NCBI GenBank assembly: GCA_964477205.1
Contig: CAYZDE010000026.1
Coordinates: forward strand, 1 to 11,070
Source: UBA93 sp964477205
GTDB taxonomy: Archaea > Micrarchaeota > Micrarchaeia > Norongarragalinales > Norongarragalinaceae
DNA length: 11,070 nucleotides
Direction of reading: 5' to 3'
Shown here: positions 1 through 6,093 of the stretch, one piece after another
Layout: every line of letters starts with the position of its first letter
Position numbering within the stretch: position 1 is the first letter of the stretch
Notes under the pieces: model-generated
Told to the model about the DNA's origin: nothing
The model's input: only the letters and a program-made list of their open reading frames with translations
The model's database searches: none
Made by a program: the position numbers and the translations under genes

Positions 1-1229
1 ACGATGAGTTTTATTTTGCGGTAACGGAGCATAATTAAGGATGCAACCGCGAGTATGGCGATGCCAGTGGCAATCAACGAGTACACGAGGAATTGCTCGC
101 CGAGCTGCGGCGCCACGTCGTAATAACTGCCGACAACCGTGCTCACGGGCAATCGCCCGCCGCTTAGCACGCTCTTCAATAAAAGAATCTCGTTAATTGC
201 TTCTTGCTCGGAGTTCTCGCCGGCAGGCACCGAACCAGAGATAGTGTACTGCGTAATCGCGTTCTGCTTCACCGGTTCCACGCGCAGCGTCGGCGCGCTC
301 ATTAACCCGATGACTTCCCAATCAGAGAGCACTGGTTGGGCCAAAGAGCCGCCGGAAACAATAACCGCTCTGAATTCCGCATCGTCCTTGAAAACTATTC
401 TGCGGGCTACTTCCTCGCCAATCGCGGCTTCCTCAAACCCGAGCTCTTTAATGGATGCAATTAATTCGGGTTGCGTTTCATTGTAAGACAATGGGAGTAT
501 TACGCGCGAGCGGTTCGACAACTCGGCTAGCTGTAATTCAACCTCACTCGGCTGCAGCCAAATTATATCGTCACCCTCCTTTGATAGCGCTTCGGATAAT
601 AACGATTCACCCATTACGCCGGCGTCACCCAATACTAAAGCGCGCTCGGCTACTAGGACCGCTTCTTCAGGCCTATCAAGGAACATGAGCACGGGGTAAC
701 CGTACTTGCCTTGTGCTACCTCGGCGAAACGCTCTTGGCCGTCACCGGTAATCGCGAAGTATAACTCCCAATCATAACCGCCCGCTTGATTCGGGCCGAC
801 GAACTCTGCTTGAGGGCCGCCAACCGCATTCGAGATAATGTAAGAGCCGGATAGGGCTTGCTTACCGCCTATTACAGCTTCAAAACGGCCTTGCTCACGG
901 AGCACGTCCTCAACCGTCTTAATCACGCTCGAATCCGCGCGGGGTATCTCAACAATAATCTCGGTATTACCCAGTGGCCGCACCACGGCTTGCTTCAAGC
1001 CGAACTTGTTAATTCGCGTCTTAATGATGTCAACCATTTGATTCATTGTAGCCGCGTCCACCGGCTTCTCCAGGGAAACCGGGATGCGAACTCCGCCGAT
1101 GAACTCGATGCCGAAGTTCAAGTCCACGGTCGCCGGATTGCCGTCCCGAAGGAAAATGAGGAATAAAGCGCACACTATAGAAAGCGTGAGCAACTGCACT
1201 CTGCGGTCGGAAAAGAGCTCGCTAATCAC
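1..1229 (-). CDS. secD: Protein translocase subunit SecD, partial (C-terminus outside window)
   Basis: SecD works with SecF at the Sec translocon, helping to complete or regulate export across the cytoplasmic membrane. Translating the minus strand from a GTG at 1229 gives an open frame of at least 409 codons that leaves the window. It has an N-terminal membrane segment (about residues 11-27), then a G-I-x-F-x-G-G element equivalent to the SecD/SecF signature, a SecD-type first extracytoplasmic domain (KTRINKFGLKQ and IIVEIP stretches), a PVLMFLDRP motif, and a second membrane segment near the right end of the readable part (FLVYSLIATGIAILAVASL). The GTG overlaps the secF stop by 4 nt (GTGA), so the two are translationally coupled. 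The remaining C-terminal membrane helices must lie beyond the left edge. The identification rests on domain pattern and on the secF-secD order seen in archaea. Confidence 0.9.
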   Translation of the reverse strand, partial: MISELFSDRRVQLLTLSIVCALFLIFLRDGNPATVDLNFGIEFIGGVRIPVSLEKPVDAATMNQMVDIIKTRINKFGLKQAVVRPLGNTEIIVEIPRADSSVIKTVEDVLREQGRFEAVIGGKQALSGSYIISNAVGGPQAEFVGPNQAGGYDWELYFAITGDGQERFAEVAQGKYGYPVLMFLDRPEEAVLVAERALVLGDAGVMGESLLSEALSKEGDDIIWLQPSEVELQLAELSNRSRVILPLSYNETQPELIASIKELGFEEAAIGEEVARRIVFKDDAEFRAVIVSGGSLAQPVLSDWEVIGLMSAPTLRVEPVKQNAITQYTISGSVPAGENSEQEAINEILLLKSVLSGGRLPVSTVVGSYYDVAPQLGEQFLVYSLIATGIAILAVASLIMLRYRKIKLI

Positions 1230-2347
1230 TTCAAGCCCCTCCTATCCGCGTCCCACAAGATTATGCCCGCGTTAAACGTCCAAGTCGCAACGAAGTCAAC
1301 TATGCTCCCGACGAACGCGACCACGCCGATTTGATAGTAAGTAGGAATCTGCAAGTAAAGCGCGACTATGGCTAGCACGCCGAACGAAGCCATGACGAGC
1401 CCGTTCATCATCACCGCGGTCTTCAACGCATCGAAAGCACGCTCTCGAACCGTCCCCTCGGAACGCTTGTAAACGCGCACCGTGAGCAACGCGTCCGTAT
1501 CCAGGGAGAACCCGATGAGCATGAGTAATGCAGCAACGCTCGCCAGGCTCAAAGGAATGTTTAAAACGCTCATTAACCCGGCGGTAATCACGATGTCCGC
1601 CACCGCCGCGAAAATCACGGCGAGGCTCGGCACGAGCGAACGGAAAATGAAGAACACGACGATAGTCGAGAGAACAAAAGACCACAATAGCACTTCCTGC
1701 ACTTTCGAGAAGAACACGCGCGAGAGCGAAGCCCCGATTTCCTTGAACGAGTACGAGTCCACGGGCACTACCCCGGCCACCGAAGCAATCAAATTACTAC
1801 GATAACTACTCTTCGCCTCGTCGAAAGCCTCATCCGCGTCAACAGCCGCCTCGTGCGGAGCCGAAGTAGCTAGAACCCCGCCCGACTTCTCGATTACAAA
1901 ACGCGCGGAAGCCAAAACCTCGGAGGTCAAGCGCGTCACGTTCGCTTGCGCACCCGGCAAAGCAATTGCGTCCTCGCCTTCCGCCTGCTGGTAATAACTC
2001 AATGCTACCTCAGCACGGCTCAAATCCGCGTCAAGGTCGTGTAGAACAGATAACTCTTCCTCCGCCGCCTGCAAACCCGCGTCCACCGGGAGCTCGACTT
2101 CAACCCCGTGGCCGATCGCGTTACTGAAAGCACGCACTTCCACGTCCGAATACGAAGCCAGAGCCTCCTTCAACGCCTGCGAGTCAACCGCCTCATTAGA
2201 GTAAACCGTGAGGAGTAAACCGCCCTTCAAGTCGATTCCCTGCGGGATATTCGGAACTAAAAAGAACAAAGAGAAAATAATGGCTAGAACCGGAATTATC
2301 ACTAGGTACTTGTAGTACTTCCATTCGAACGGATTAGAAATGTTCAA
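1226..2347 (-). CDS. secF: Protein-export membrane protein SecF with enlarged extracytoplasmic domain
   Basis: SecF pairs with SecD in an RND-like membrane complex that assists Sec export. The 373-residue product has TM1 (about 14-31), the QGIDLKGG signature (36-43), a large extracytoplasmic domain (about 44-212), and five further TM segments (about 219-235, 241-262, 267-288, 310-330, 338-365). The archaeal SecF motif IGFSLDTDALLT lies in TM4 (278-289). The start is a TTG at 2347: upstream on the minus strand is AAAGG, 8 nt from the codon, and the protein then begins just before TM1. The extracytoplasmic part is about 170 residues, longer than I expect for archaeal SecF (whole proteins usually under about 300 residues). 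The excess is a charged, Ala-rich, coiled-coil-like stretch around 90-190. It is the first gene of the secF-secD operon. Confidence 0.93.
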   Translation of the reverse strand: MNISNPFEWKYYKYLVIIPVLAIIFSLFFLVPNIPQGIDLKGGLLLTVYSNEAVDSQALKEALASYSDVEVRAFSNAIGHGVEVELPVDAGLQAAEEELSVLHDLDADLSRAEVALSYYQQAEGEDAIALPGAQANVTRLTSEVLASARFVIEKSGGVLATSAPHEAAVDADEAFDEAKSSYRSNLIASVAGVVPVDSYSFKEIGASLSRVFFSKVQEVLLWSFVLSTIVVFFIFRSLVPSLAVIFAAVADIVITAGLMSVLNIPLSLASVAALLMLIGFSLDTDALLTVRVYKRSEGTVRERAFDALKTAVMMNGLVMASFGVLAIVALYLQIPTYYQIGVVAFVGSIVDFVATWTFNAGIILWDADRRGLK

Positions 2348-2374
2348 AGCAGTAAACCTTTAGTAAATTCAACG

Positions 2375-2404
2375 ACTATAAAACAAGCGCGAAGACATTT
2401 AAAA
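2375..2404 (-). promoter_or_regulatory. Candidate secFD promoter region (two possible TATA boxes)
   Basis: Two AT-rich elements precede secF on the minus strand: TTTTATAGT (about 2375-2384) and TTTAAATG (about 2396-2404). The distal one would start a transcript near 2375 and leave room for the AAAGG Shine-Dalgarno at 2358-2362. The proximal one would start it within the SD. I favour the distal box, but sequence alone cannot decide. Confidence 0.4.
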
Positions 2405-2427
2405 AACATTCTTTCAACCCCCCTTCC

Positions 2428-2463
2428 CACTTTATTAAACCGAAAGTGCAAGAAATTTGTGCT
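2428..2463 (+). promoter_or_regulatory. Promoter copy 1 upstream of the tRNA 5'-domain repeat
   Basis: The block TTTATTAAACCGAAAGTGCAAG and following bases (2431-2460) is nearly identical to the block before the intact tRNA-Leu (2552-2583). The A/T box TTATTAAA ends about 26 nt before the tRNA-like 5' end, a fitting distance for an archaeal TATA box. The shared CCGAAAGTG resembles a transcription-factor contact element. Its conservation implies that the truncated copy downstream is, or recently was, transcribed. Confidence 0.45.
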
Positions 2464-2550
2464 GCAGGGGTAGCGAAGCCTGGTTAAACGCAACGCAAGC
2501 CTCGGGGGCAACTACGTTTCCCCCTGGCGCTTGCCCCGCCTCGCCCCCTT
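2464..2550 (+). ncRNA. tRNA-Leu 5'-domain duplicate followed by GC-rich hairpin (split-tRNA 5' fragment, tRNA-derived RNA or decayed duplicate)
   Basis: Bases 2461-2490 are identical over 30 nt to 2584-2613 of the intact tRNA-Leu. They cover the acceptor 5' strand GCAGGGG, U8-A9 and the D arm through position 24. Identity stops abruptly there. Next comes a GC-rich segment that folds as a long imperfect hairpin: GCAA/TTGC, GCC/GGC and GGGGG/CCCCC around an 11-nt loop, about 2495-2534. A C- and T-rich tail follows (2535-2550). There is no T arm (no TTCGAA-type loop) and no 3' acceptor strand CCCCTGC, even allowing for an intron, so it is not a self-sufficient tRNA. It may be a 5' fragment needing a trans partner, a tRNA-derived RNA, or a partial duplication. 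The 3' end given is approximate. Confidence 0.45.
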
Positions 2551-2586
2551 CCTATTTTAAACCGAAAGTGTAAGAAATTAAACGCT
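2551..2586 (+). promoter_or_regulatory. Promoter of tRNA-Leu(CAG)
   Basis: TATTTTAAA (2553-2561) is centred about 30 nt before the mature tRNA 5' end at 2587 and is followed by CCGAAAGTG, shared with the upstream repeat copy. The spacing fits an archaeal TATA box with a short 5' leader to be removed by RNase P. Confidence 0.5.
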
Positions 2587-2710
2587 GCAGGGGTAGCGAA
2601 GCCTGGTTAAACGTGACAGGTTCAGGGCCTGTTCCCTTAGGGGTTCGAGGGTTCGAATGCCCATCTTTTCCACAAAAAGAAAAGAAGGGTCGAATTTCCC
2701 TCCCCCTGCA
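2587..2710 (+). tRNA. tRNA-Leu(CAG) with 39-nt BHB intron in the T loop
   Basis: The acceptor strands GCAGGGG (2587-2593) and CCCCTGC (2703-2709) pair perfectly, with discriminator A at 2710 and no encoded CCA. The D arm is 2596-2614. The anticodon stem ACAGG/CCTGT is perfect, and the loop TTCAGGG gives anticodon CAG (2623-2625). The long variable arm (2633-2646) is expected of Leu. Read straight through, the T arm does not pair. It becomes canonical if 2658-2696 is removed: stem GAGGG (2647-2651) with CCCTC (2698-2702) around loop TTCGAAT. The mature length is 85 nt, normal for tRNA-Leu. In standard numbering the intron lies between 59 and 60, not at the usual 37/38. A T5 run (2713-2717) directly follows and probably ends transcription. 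Confidence 0.93.
2658..2696 (+). other. Archaeal tRNA intron with canonical bulge-helix-bulge at position 59/60
   Basis: The fold is a full BHB: outer helix GAGGG/CCCTC; 3-nt bulge TTT (2695-2697); 4-bp central helix TTCG (2652-2655) with CGAA (2691-2694); 3-nt bulge AAT (2656-2658); inner helix GCCC/GGGT (2659-2662 with 2687-2690, one G.U); then CTTTTC/GAAAAG closed by an 8-nt loop (2671-2678). Cutting after the second base of each bulge gives exons ending at 2657 and starting at 2697, which rebuilds TTCGAAT exactly. The splicing endonuclease (EndA family) is the expected enzyme. Confidence 0.92.
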
Positions 2711-2749
2711 TATTTTTCATGGCTCCGAGCGCCAGTCCGCTCTTCACCC

Positions 2750-2791
2750 AAAAAAAAATCTTTTAAAAGCCGCGTAATCCCGCCTCGGCTT
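2750..2791 (-). terminator. Hairpin plus T-tract terminator after sfsA
   Basis: On the minus strand, just at and after the sfsA stop, AAGCCG (2786-2791) and CGGCTT (2767-2772) form a perfect 6-bp stem. An A/T stretch and a run of nine T (2750-2758) follow. This resembles an intrinsic terminator. In archaea the T tract alone would be expected to be the active part. It sits between the converging sfsA and tRNA-Leu transcription units. Confidence 0.55.
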
Positions 2792-3531
2792 CAAAACAAT
2801 TCAAGCTTGAAGAACCGCTTCAACCTCACTCCCTCGCCGTTGATTACGAAATTCACTTGCCAGTTTTCGACGCCGGCGCGGGCTGCGGCCCGAGCTGCCC
2901 GCGTTATTTCAGCGGTTTTCGAATCCAAAACGGGAACCGTGAAAGGCTTCGCATCGTAAAGGTAGCACAAGACTATCAACGCCCTCTTTTTTTTCTCGCT
3001 CGCCAGCGCCTTCGCGAGCTCCCCGAAGTGTTTCACGAGCCGGTGAAAGCTGACGAAGGGCGCGACATGTTCGCGGTACTGCGGGTGCGCTTCGCAGGGC
3101 AAATCCATTAGCATTGTCTTTAGTTCGACGAGCGCTTCATCTCCTATCTCAAAGTCTATGCGCGAACGCCCGATTTTTCGCTCCCTTAGCGCGTGTTCGC
3201 CGCCACCAACCATTTTGCCGAAAGCACCGCGCTTCAAGAAGAAAAAGAAGTAATCATTCGCGGCGGTTTGGTTGACGCCAATCCAAGACTTGCTTTTCTT
3301 TCGCGGTGAATCAAGGGAAATTGCTTCCACGGTGAAGCGCGTTCTCCTGCTCGGATTCCTGCTCTTGGAAACCAGACAGGGAATGTCTTGAAAGTGGATG
3401 CTACCTATGCGCCCGGTGCTCGGGCAATGGCACTCCTCGATTTTCCCGCCGATTTTGACGAGCATTATGAACCGGTTTGGACGCGCTTTGATAATGCCTT
3501 CGCGCAACTTTTCCGGAAAACGATAATACAT
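2791..3531 (-). CDS. sfsA: SfsA family protein (sugar fermentation stimulation protein-like nuclease)
   Basis: SfsA proteins join an N-terminal OB-like nucleic-acid-binding domain to a PD-(D/E)xK-type nuclease domain. In bacteria they were first linked to sugar-fermentation gene expression; the archaeal role is unclear. The 246-residue product has the family N-terminus RPNRFIMLVKI (17-27) with CHCPSTGRIG (35-43 region), the WIGVN element (83-87), candidate catalytic residues D126 (SRIDF) and E136-x-K138, the C-terminal block RALIVLCYLYDAKPFTVP (183-200), and ENWQVNF near 222-228. The length matches the roughly 230-residue family. A run of four phenylalanines (95-98), from an A/G-rich stretch, is an oddity. 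It is transcribed alone, divergently from the SDR gene, converging on tRNA-Leu. ATG start at 3531. Confidence 0.85.
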   Translation of the reverse strand: MYYRFPEKLREGIIKARPNRFIMLVKIGGKIEECHCPSTGRIGSIHFQDIPCLVSKSRNPSRRTRFTVEAISLDSPRKKSKSWIGVNQTAANDYFFFFLKRGAFGKMVGGGEHALRERKIGRSRIDFEIGDEALVELKTMLMDLPCEAHPQYREHVAPFVSFHRLVKHFGELAKALASEKKKRALIVLCYLYDAKPFTVPVLDSKTAEITRAARAAARAGVENWQVNFVINGEGVRLKRFFKLELF

Positions 3532-3567
3532 TTCGAACCCTAAATCTTAATTCGATTAGGCTCCGCG

Positions 3568-3577
3568 TTATAAAAAA
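3568..3577 (-). promoter_or_regulatory. Candidate sfsA TATA box
   Basis: Minus-strand TTTTTTATAA is centred about 41 nt upstream of the sfsA ATG and would give a leader of about 15 nt. The 187-nt divergent gap (3532-3718) otherwise holds the fabG promoter; I see no further gene or clear operator in it. Confidence 0.45.
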
Positions 3578-3687
3578 GCGCGTTAAGCGTTATCGGCAAA
3601 CCGCTAGCTCTTTCTTGCGCTTCAAAAGCAGCGGAGAGTAACGAAGCAGTACGCGCTTCCTTTCCGAAACGTCGGGTTAAAAGCGAG

Positions 3688-3696
3688 AATATAAAA
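3688..3696 (+). promoter_or_regulatory. TATA box for the SDR-HAD operon
   Basis: AATATAAAA, preceded by the purine-rich GCGAG, is centred about 27 nt upstream of the ATG at 3719. This predicts a transcript that begins at or next to the start codon, i.e. a leaderless mRNA, as is common in archaea. No good Shine-Dalgarno sits in the right place. Confidence 0.65.
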
Positions 3697-3718
3697 CGGT
3701 GAGGGAAAACAATTCATC

Positions 3719-4456
3719 ATGAGACTCGAAAATAAAGTCGCAATAATTACTGGCGGGTCGCGAGGAATCGGACGCGCAATCGCTTTGTTGTTCGCGCGCG
3801 AGGGCGCGGATGTCGTCGTCACTTATAAAAAGAGTGAGGACGAAGCAGGCAAAGTCGTTGAAGAGATTGAGGGTTCGGGCTGCAAGGGCTTGGCCGTCCA
3901 ATATGATGCAGGAAGCAACTTCGACGAAGTCGTCGAGAAGACGATTGACGCGTTCGGACGCGTGGACATCCTCGTGAACAATGCGGGCATCCTAATAGCA
4001 AAACCTTTCGAGGAGACTACGCCCGAAATTTGGAATAAAACCATCAGCGTTAACCTCACGGCCGTTGGCGAATGCATTTTGAAGGCCTTGCCGCACATGC
4101 CGAACGGAGGCAAAATAGTGAACATTTCTTCAATATCGGGAATCGTGGGGAGCTTGACGAGCGTTCCTTATGCAGCTTCCAAGGCGGGAGTGGACGCAAT
4201 CACTAAAACGCTTTCAAAAAGCCTTGGAGAAAAAGGTATCACCATTAACTCGATTGCTCCCGGGCCCGTGAAGACGGACATGGCGCGCGAGAATTTGAGC
4301 CCCGAACTAATCGAAAAGCTGGCGCAAGAGACCCCGATGGGGAGAATCGCTGAACCAGAGGACGTAGCGAAAGCCGCGTTGTTCTTTGCTTCCTCGGACT
4401 CCGACTTCGTAACCGGGCAAACACTCATCGTCGACGGCGGAAGAATCGTCAAGTAA
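3719..4456 (+). CDS. fabG: SDR family NAD(P)-dependent oxidoreductase, FabG-like
   Basis: This is a classical short-chain dehydrogenase/reductase of 245 residues, closest in pattern to 3-oxoacyl-[ACP] reductase. The cofactor motif TGGSRGIG is at 11-18, NNAG at 87-90, and the catalytic tetrad is N112, S138, Y151 and K155 (YAASK), with S-Y-K spacing equal to E. coli FabG. The PGPVKTDM segment (181-188) and C-terminal TGQTLIVDGG (232-241) are typical. R15 in the glycine motif suggests NADP(H) preference. Many archaea lack a bacterial fatty-acid synthase, so the true substrate may be another oxo/hydroxyl compound; the gene symbol marks subfamily resemblance only. A HAD gene follows 20 nt downstream, in the same operon. 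Confidence 0.9.
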   Translation: MRLENKVAIITGGSRGIGRAIALLFAREGADVVVTYKKSEDEAGKVVEEIEGSGCKGLAVQYDAGSNFDEVVEKTIDAFGRVDILVNNAGILIAKPFEETTPEIWNKTISVNLTAVGECILKALPHMPNGGKIVNISSISGIVGSLTSVPYAASKAGVDAITKTLSKSLGEKGITINSIAPGPVKTDMARENLSPELIEKLAQETPMGRIAEPEDVAKAALFFASSDSDFVTGQTLIVDGGRIVK

Positions 4457-4476
4457 TTCACACTATTAGTGATAAA

Positions 4477-5079
4477 ATGATTAAGTCAGTTGTTTTCGAC
4501 ATAGGCGGCGTACTCGTAAACTGCAGCATTGAAACGGTTCGAGCGCGCGTAGTCGAAAAACTTGGGCTAAAAGAAAACGTATTCAGTGAAACCCTCAAAG
4601 AGTATGCTCAAGTCGCACTAGGGAAAACGCCTTTCGAGGAGTACTTTGAGTTCCTTCGCGAGCGCTACTCGTTGAAGCAAAACGCGGAAGAGTTAATGCG
4701 TGCTTGGAAGGAAGCGGATAATGAAGTCATGACCGTTAACGCGGAACTCGTTGCAATTGTTAAAGAGTTGAAGAAGCATTACCGCGTTGGCTTAATTTCA
4801 AACGCGAATCCTTTGTTCGCCAAAGGCAATGAAGAACGCGGGCTATTACAACTATTCGACCCTTGCCTCGTATCTTGTTACGAAGGCCTCGCCAAGCCAG
4901 ACAAGAAAATCTTCGAGCGTTACCTAGAAAAGTCGGGATTGCCGGCCAAGGAATGCGTTTTCATTGACGACCGAGAAAGGCACGTTAACGCTGCGCGTGA
5001 ACTCGGATTCCACGCAGTACTATTCGAAGACAACGAGCAGTTGTTACGCGAATTGAGGGCACTCGGAGTAACTATTTAG
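4477..5079 (+). CDS. HAD superfamily hydrolase (subfamily IA-like)
   Basis: This is a 200-residue HAD-fold hydrolase. Motif I is FDIGGV, with nucleophile D8. Motif II is LISNAN, with S108 and N109. The motif III lysine is K140 in AKPDKKIF. Motif IV is FIDDRERHV, with D164 and D165. A small alpha-helical cap lies at about 15-85. G10 replaces the usual second Asp of DxD, as in the FDxGGV group, so phosphatase activity is likely but the substrate is open. It starts with ATG 20 nt after the SDR gene; AGTGAT, a partial Shine-Dalgarno, lies about 4 nt upstream. The two genes form one operon. Its stop codon overlaps that of the converging ADA-like gene by 4 nt. Confidence 0.88.
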   Translation: MIKSVVFDIGGVLVNCSIETVRARVVEKLGLKENVFSETLKEYAQVALGKTPFEEYFEFLRERYSLKQNAEELMRAWKEADNEVMTVNAELVAIVKELKKHYRVGLISNANPLFAKGNEERGLLQLFDPCLVSCYEGLAKPDKKIFERYLEKSGLPAKECVFIDDRERHVNAARELGFHAVLFEDNEQLLRELRALGVTI

Positions 5080-6059
5080 AGGAAGCTCGCTTGCCTCGCC
5101 CATTCTTCGCACTCGGCGAGCCCGTCTTCGTCGAGGGCGCCGATGCGTTGGAGTAAGGCACGCTCCTTGCGCAGGCTCGTGCAAAGCATTTCAGGGCCGT
5201 CGGTGTTCACCGTAAACTTTACTTCCGCTTCCTTGAGCTTGTTCACGACGAACGAGAGTTCTTCCTCGCTCTTTAGCGCGCGCGTCCGCAGATTCGAAGT
5301 CGGGCACAATTCCAAGGTGACTCCGCGGTCGCGCAAGAGCTTTAGTAAGGAGTCATCCCAAGCCGAGTGCACTCCGTGCCCGATTCGCGTGACGCCTAAT
5401 TCAACGGCCTCGCGAATGCCTTGCTTGCGCGTCTCGCCGGCGTGAGCGGTTAACCCCAAACCCGCTTTCTCGGCGCGCGCGTAAGCTTCCGTGTAATGCT
5501 TGAAGTCGAATTCGTCGTGGTAAGGCCCGCCCACGTCAACTCCGATTACTCCCTTCTCCTTGTAGGCAATGGCTTTGTCGAGTATGATGTTGTTCTTGCG
5601 CTCGTCGAAGCGGCGGTCGAGCATGAGTATGAGCCCTGCTTTCACCGGGTATTCTAAGGTAGCGCGTTCCATTCCACGCACTGCGGCGCGTATGATGTGG
5701 TCTAAGTCGCGCTCTCCACCGCGGTTGCGGAGCATGGGGTTGAATCGTAATTCCAAGCGCGTGATGAGGTTCTTGCGGTACGCCCCGGTTACGATGGAGT
5801 AAACGCTTCTTTCCATTCCCTCTGGCGACGACTGGATGAGTTCCGTGATGTTGAATAATTCAAGGTACTCGTCGAGGGATTTGACCTTGTCCGGCCAGAC
5901 GGTAATCGTGTTGCGAAACGCCCAGTAATCCTTGCCCTTGATTTTGATGCCTTGCGAGTGGGCGATGGACCACATTATCTCGGGGCTCACGGCGGAGCCC
6001 ACGTGAGAGTGCAACTCTGTTAGTTTGGGTTGCCCTTCGGGAAAAGTTAATTCTTCCAT
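5076..6059 (-). CDS. Adenosine deaminase-like metal-dependent hydrolase, atypical substrate pocket
   Basis: This member of the amidohydrolase/ADA family has 327 residues from the chosen start. The zinc-site pattern is complete: H17 and H19 (ELHSHVG), H206 in AHAGET with catalytic E209, H228 in RIGHGV, and D287 in NTDGP, plus LELCPTSN (249-256). Two residues that bind substrate in classical adenosine deaminase differ: the Asp of HxHLDG is G21, and the second Asp of NTDDP is G288. Deamination of another purine, or of a modified nucleoside, is therefore possible. An upstream ATG at 6143 would add 28 basic residues encoded inside the preceding HAD gene. I chose 6059 because family similarity starts just after it and it leaves a 34-nt gap. 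It is last in the minus-strand cluster and overlaps the converging HAD gene by 4 nt. Confidence 0.85.
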   Translation of the reverse strand: MEELTFPEGQPKLTELHSHVGSAVSPEIMWSIAHSQGIKIKGKDYWAFRNTITVWPDKVKSLDEYLELFNITELIQSSPEGMERSVYSIVTGAYRKNLITRLELRFNPMLRNRGGERDLDHIIRAAVRGMERATLEYPVKAGLILMLDRRFDERKNNIILDKAIAYKEKGVIGVDVGGPYHDEFDFKHYTEAYARAEKAGLGLTAHAGETRKQGIREAVELGVTRIGHGVHSAWDDSLLKLLRDRGVTLELCPTSNLRTRALKSEEELSFVVNKLKEAEVKFTVNTDGPEMLCTSLRKERALLQRIGALDEDGLAECEEWARQASFL

Positions 6060-6093
6060 TAACCGTATTCGCTGTACGCGGTTAAAAGAGTTT

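Larger units (their letters stand above)
2436..2613 (+). repeat. Direct repeat pair: tRNA promoter plus tRNA-Leu 5' domain
   Basis: Copy 1 is 2436-2490 and copy 2 is 2558-2613, offset by about 123 nt. They share TAAACCGAAAGTG, then AAGAAATT, then an exact 30-nt block (2461-2490 and 2584-2613). Differences are confined to a short leader stretch just before the tRNA 5' end, with a one-base length change. Weaker similarity (CCCCTTCC) extends upstream. The repeat boundary on the right falls at the end of the D arm. Confidence 0.85.

Noticed and set aside
139..1166. Plus-strand open frames opposite secD
   Set aside because: They are antisense to a continuous, motif-bearing SecD frame and show no domain character.
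2464..2550. Copy 1 as a complete intron-containing tRNA with a CGG anticodon (CAAGC/GCTTG stem)
   Set aside because: The anticodon-like stem can be drawn, but no BHB central helix forms at the right place, and T arm and matching 3' acceptor are absent.
2584..2672. Reading the tRNA-Leu as an uninterrupted gene ending near 2672
   Set aside because: The T stem would have mismatches and the 3' acceptor strand would not pair with GCAGGGG. The intron model restores every helix.
2657..3111. Plus-strand frames over the tRNA-Leu intron and sfsA
   Set aside because: They overlap an RNA gene and the well-supported sfsA frame; composition is low-complexity and without domains.
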